From assembly GCA_945836055.1 (NCBI GenBank), contig CAMAKJ010000002.1, forward strand, positions 1-39,160: DNA of 39,160 bases, written 5' to 3'. Under the pieces are notes generated by a model, which saw nothing but the letters and a program-made list of their open reading frames with translations, did no database searches and was not told the origin of the DNA. This document shows, in pieces, positions 38,143-39,160 of the stretch. Made by a program: the position numbers and the translations under genes. This DNA comes from an uncultured Clostridia bacterium. Its GTDB lineage: Bacteria > Bacillota > Clostridia > Oscillospirales > Oscillospiraceae. Positions within the stretch are counted from its first letter, which is position 1. The number at the start of each line of letters is the position of its first letter.

Positions 38143-39160
38143 GGGGCTTGCCCTCCTCCTGCGCGGGAATTCTGTCTCGGTAAATACCCAGCTCCCGAAC
38201 CATGTTCTGGGATACGGGAAGAATCTCCTGGAACGACGGAATGCTGCCCATAATGTTGCCGCACAGCCAGTCCATGTGCAGCAGCTCCTCGGGAGAGAAG
38301 ACGTGGGTTCCGTCGGATTTGACGGTGCCGTCCTGGGTGACGATACGGCGGCGGAAGGGATCCAGGGTGCCGTCCTTCAGCCCCTGCTCCAGAATCTTCG
38401 CCATCTGCCGGACGCCCTCCGGAAGCTTTTCGGACAGGCGGATGCCGATGACCCCGCTGTCCATACCCAGCCAGTAGTTGACTGCCGTAGATTCACCCTT
38501 CTCCCGCTTCCAGCCTCCGGCAAAAATGCTCCGGATAACGAATTCGTAAAACTGTCCCCACAGCCAGATGGGCGTGCCCAGAGGGATCATGTCGCCCCGG
38601 TCGTTCATCAGGTAGGTGCCGTAGTTGCAGAAGTCCAGGAACATCTTCGCCGGCGTGGGGGCGTCCCGGTTGGACACCACCCGGATGCCGTCCGCCAGCA
38701 GATCGGCCTGTGGCGTGCCGCTGATGCAGGACCACCGCAGCTCAATCTGGGCCCGGGGGTTGGTCATCAGAGCGCCCAGGGCAAAGGCGTTGATGGAGGC
38801 GGGCACGCCGAAGATGGGATACGACGCGATATAGCCGATGCGGTCGTTCTGGGCCATGGCGCCGGCAATGGCGCCGGTGATAAACTTGCCCTCGTAGATC
38901 CGCCCGTAATAGGTGCGGATGCTGGAATAGGCCTGGTCCACGGAGCAGTTGAGAAAGCGCACCTTGGGATACTTCACCGCCGCCTTCAGGGTAGCGCGGC
39001 TCAGGGGGGGTGCGGTGGTGAACACCACCTGGGCGCCGTCGGATACCGCCTGCTCGATAATCGGCTCCGCAAGCTCCGAGTTGGCAGCGTCAAAATAGCT
39101 GCGGACGGTAATCCGGTCGCCGAACACCCGCTGCAGGTGCTCCCGGCCCTCCTCGTGACC
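38117..39160 (-). CDS. BMP-family substrate-binding-like protein, N-terminus outside the window
   Basis: About 347 codons are visible, and the frame stays open to the window edge, so the start lies beyond it. A GTG at 39127 falls mid-domain and is not the start. The visible part fits the basic membrane protein (Med/PnrA) fold: QVVFTTAPPLSRATLKAAVKYPKVRFLNCS, then YGRIYEGKFITGAIAGAMAQNDRIGYI. BMP proteins bind nucleosides for ABC import. The closest proteins I recall in Clostridia carry an extra N-terminal domain and lack a lipoprotein signal, so a sensor role is possible. It is upstream of, and overlaps, the phosphoesterase gene. Confidence 0.75.
   Translation of the reverse strand, partial: GHEEGREHLQRVFGDRITVRSYFDAANSELAEPIIEQAVSDGAQVVFTTAPPLSRATLKAAVKYPKVRFLNCSVDQAYSSIRTYYGRIYEGKFITGAIAGAMAQNDRIGYIASYPIFGVPASINAFALGALMTNPRAQIELRWSCISGTPQADLLADGIRVVSNRDAPTPAKMFLDFCNYGTYLMNDRGDMIPLGTPIWLWGQFYEFVIRSIFAGGWKREKGESTAVNYWLGMDSGVIGIRLSEKLPEGVRQMAKILEQGLKDGTLDPFRRRIVTQDGTVKSDGTHVFSPEELLHMDWLCGNIMGSIPSFQEILPVSQNMVRELGIYRDRIPAQEEGKPREDFDRIR

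Noticed and set aside
1-39160. CRISPR arrays, tRNA or rRNA genes
   Set aside because: No regularly spaced direct repeats and no cloverleaf or rRNA-like stretches were seen by eye on either strand.

Overview
The window looks like chromosomal DNA of a GC-rich, anaerobic gut Clostridium relative, most likely Oscillospiraceae/Ruminococcaceae. This rests on recognition of families, not on a search: strong AGGAGG-type ribosome binding sites, LytTR signalling, a TetM-like GTPase fused to a NYN nuclease, a two-subunit class I fumarase, a BMP-type protein, and a Clostridia-style mobilizable element. No rRNA, tRNA or CRISPR array was seen.

Layout. (1) 1-454 holds three hairpin terminators and no gene. 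(2) 455-6766 is a minus-strand operon: AMP-ligase, a 76-residue membrane protein, an MBOAT acyltransferase, and two SGNH-like exported proteins carrying BspA-type leucine-rich repeats. Together they look like a surface-polymer acylation machine related to Dlt and alginate acetylation, but without a carrier-protein gene. (3) Divergent from it, 7012-9070 encodes an AgrC-like sensor kinase and a LytTR response regulator. (4) 9315-18311 carries three family 3 glycoside hydrolases of different cellular location (lipoprotein; polytopic membrane enzyme with permuted domain order; cytoplasmic) and a GtrA-like membrane protein. (5) About 18.4-26.1 kb is an integrative mobilizable element: sigma factor, DUF6076-like and DUF6809-like proteins, RepA-like ATPase, a hairpin-rich oriT candidate, MobC, relaxase with a second gene nested in another frame, and a large serine recombinase. 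(6) 26.2-29.3 kb holds the EF-G/TetM-like GTPase-NYN fusion and a PsiE-like membrane protein. (7) 29.6-31.5 kb (minus) holds fumarase beta and alpha subunits and a histidine-rich protein. (8) 31.8-35.6 kb (plus) is a YdjI/YdjG/YdjH-like envelope-stress operon plus a small DUF3592-like protein. (9) 35.7-39.2 kb (minus) holds dapF, a DUF2461 protein, a metallophosphoesterase and the 3' part of a BMP-family gene that runs off the window.

How the parts work together. The acylation operon and the kinase/regulator pair share a divergent control region, so the pair may control surface modification, the GH3 cluster, or both. The GH3 cluster could trim a glycan outside the cell, at the membrane and then inside it. 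The mobile element sits between the GH3 operon terminator and the promoter of the GTPase gene and appears to leave both intact. Several palindromic repeats, including a MITE-like element with a shortened second copy 17 kb away, lie in the intergenic gaps.

Strongest candidates for new biology: the carrier-less acylation operon with mirror-image LRR-SGNH proteins; the GTPase-NYN fusion, which joins a ribosome-binding GTPase to a Rae1-like nuclease; the nested gene inside the relaxase; and the permuted, three-helix membrane GH3.
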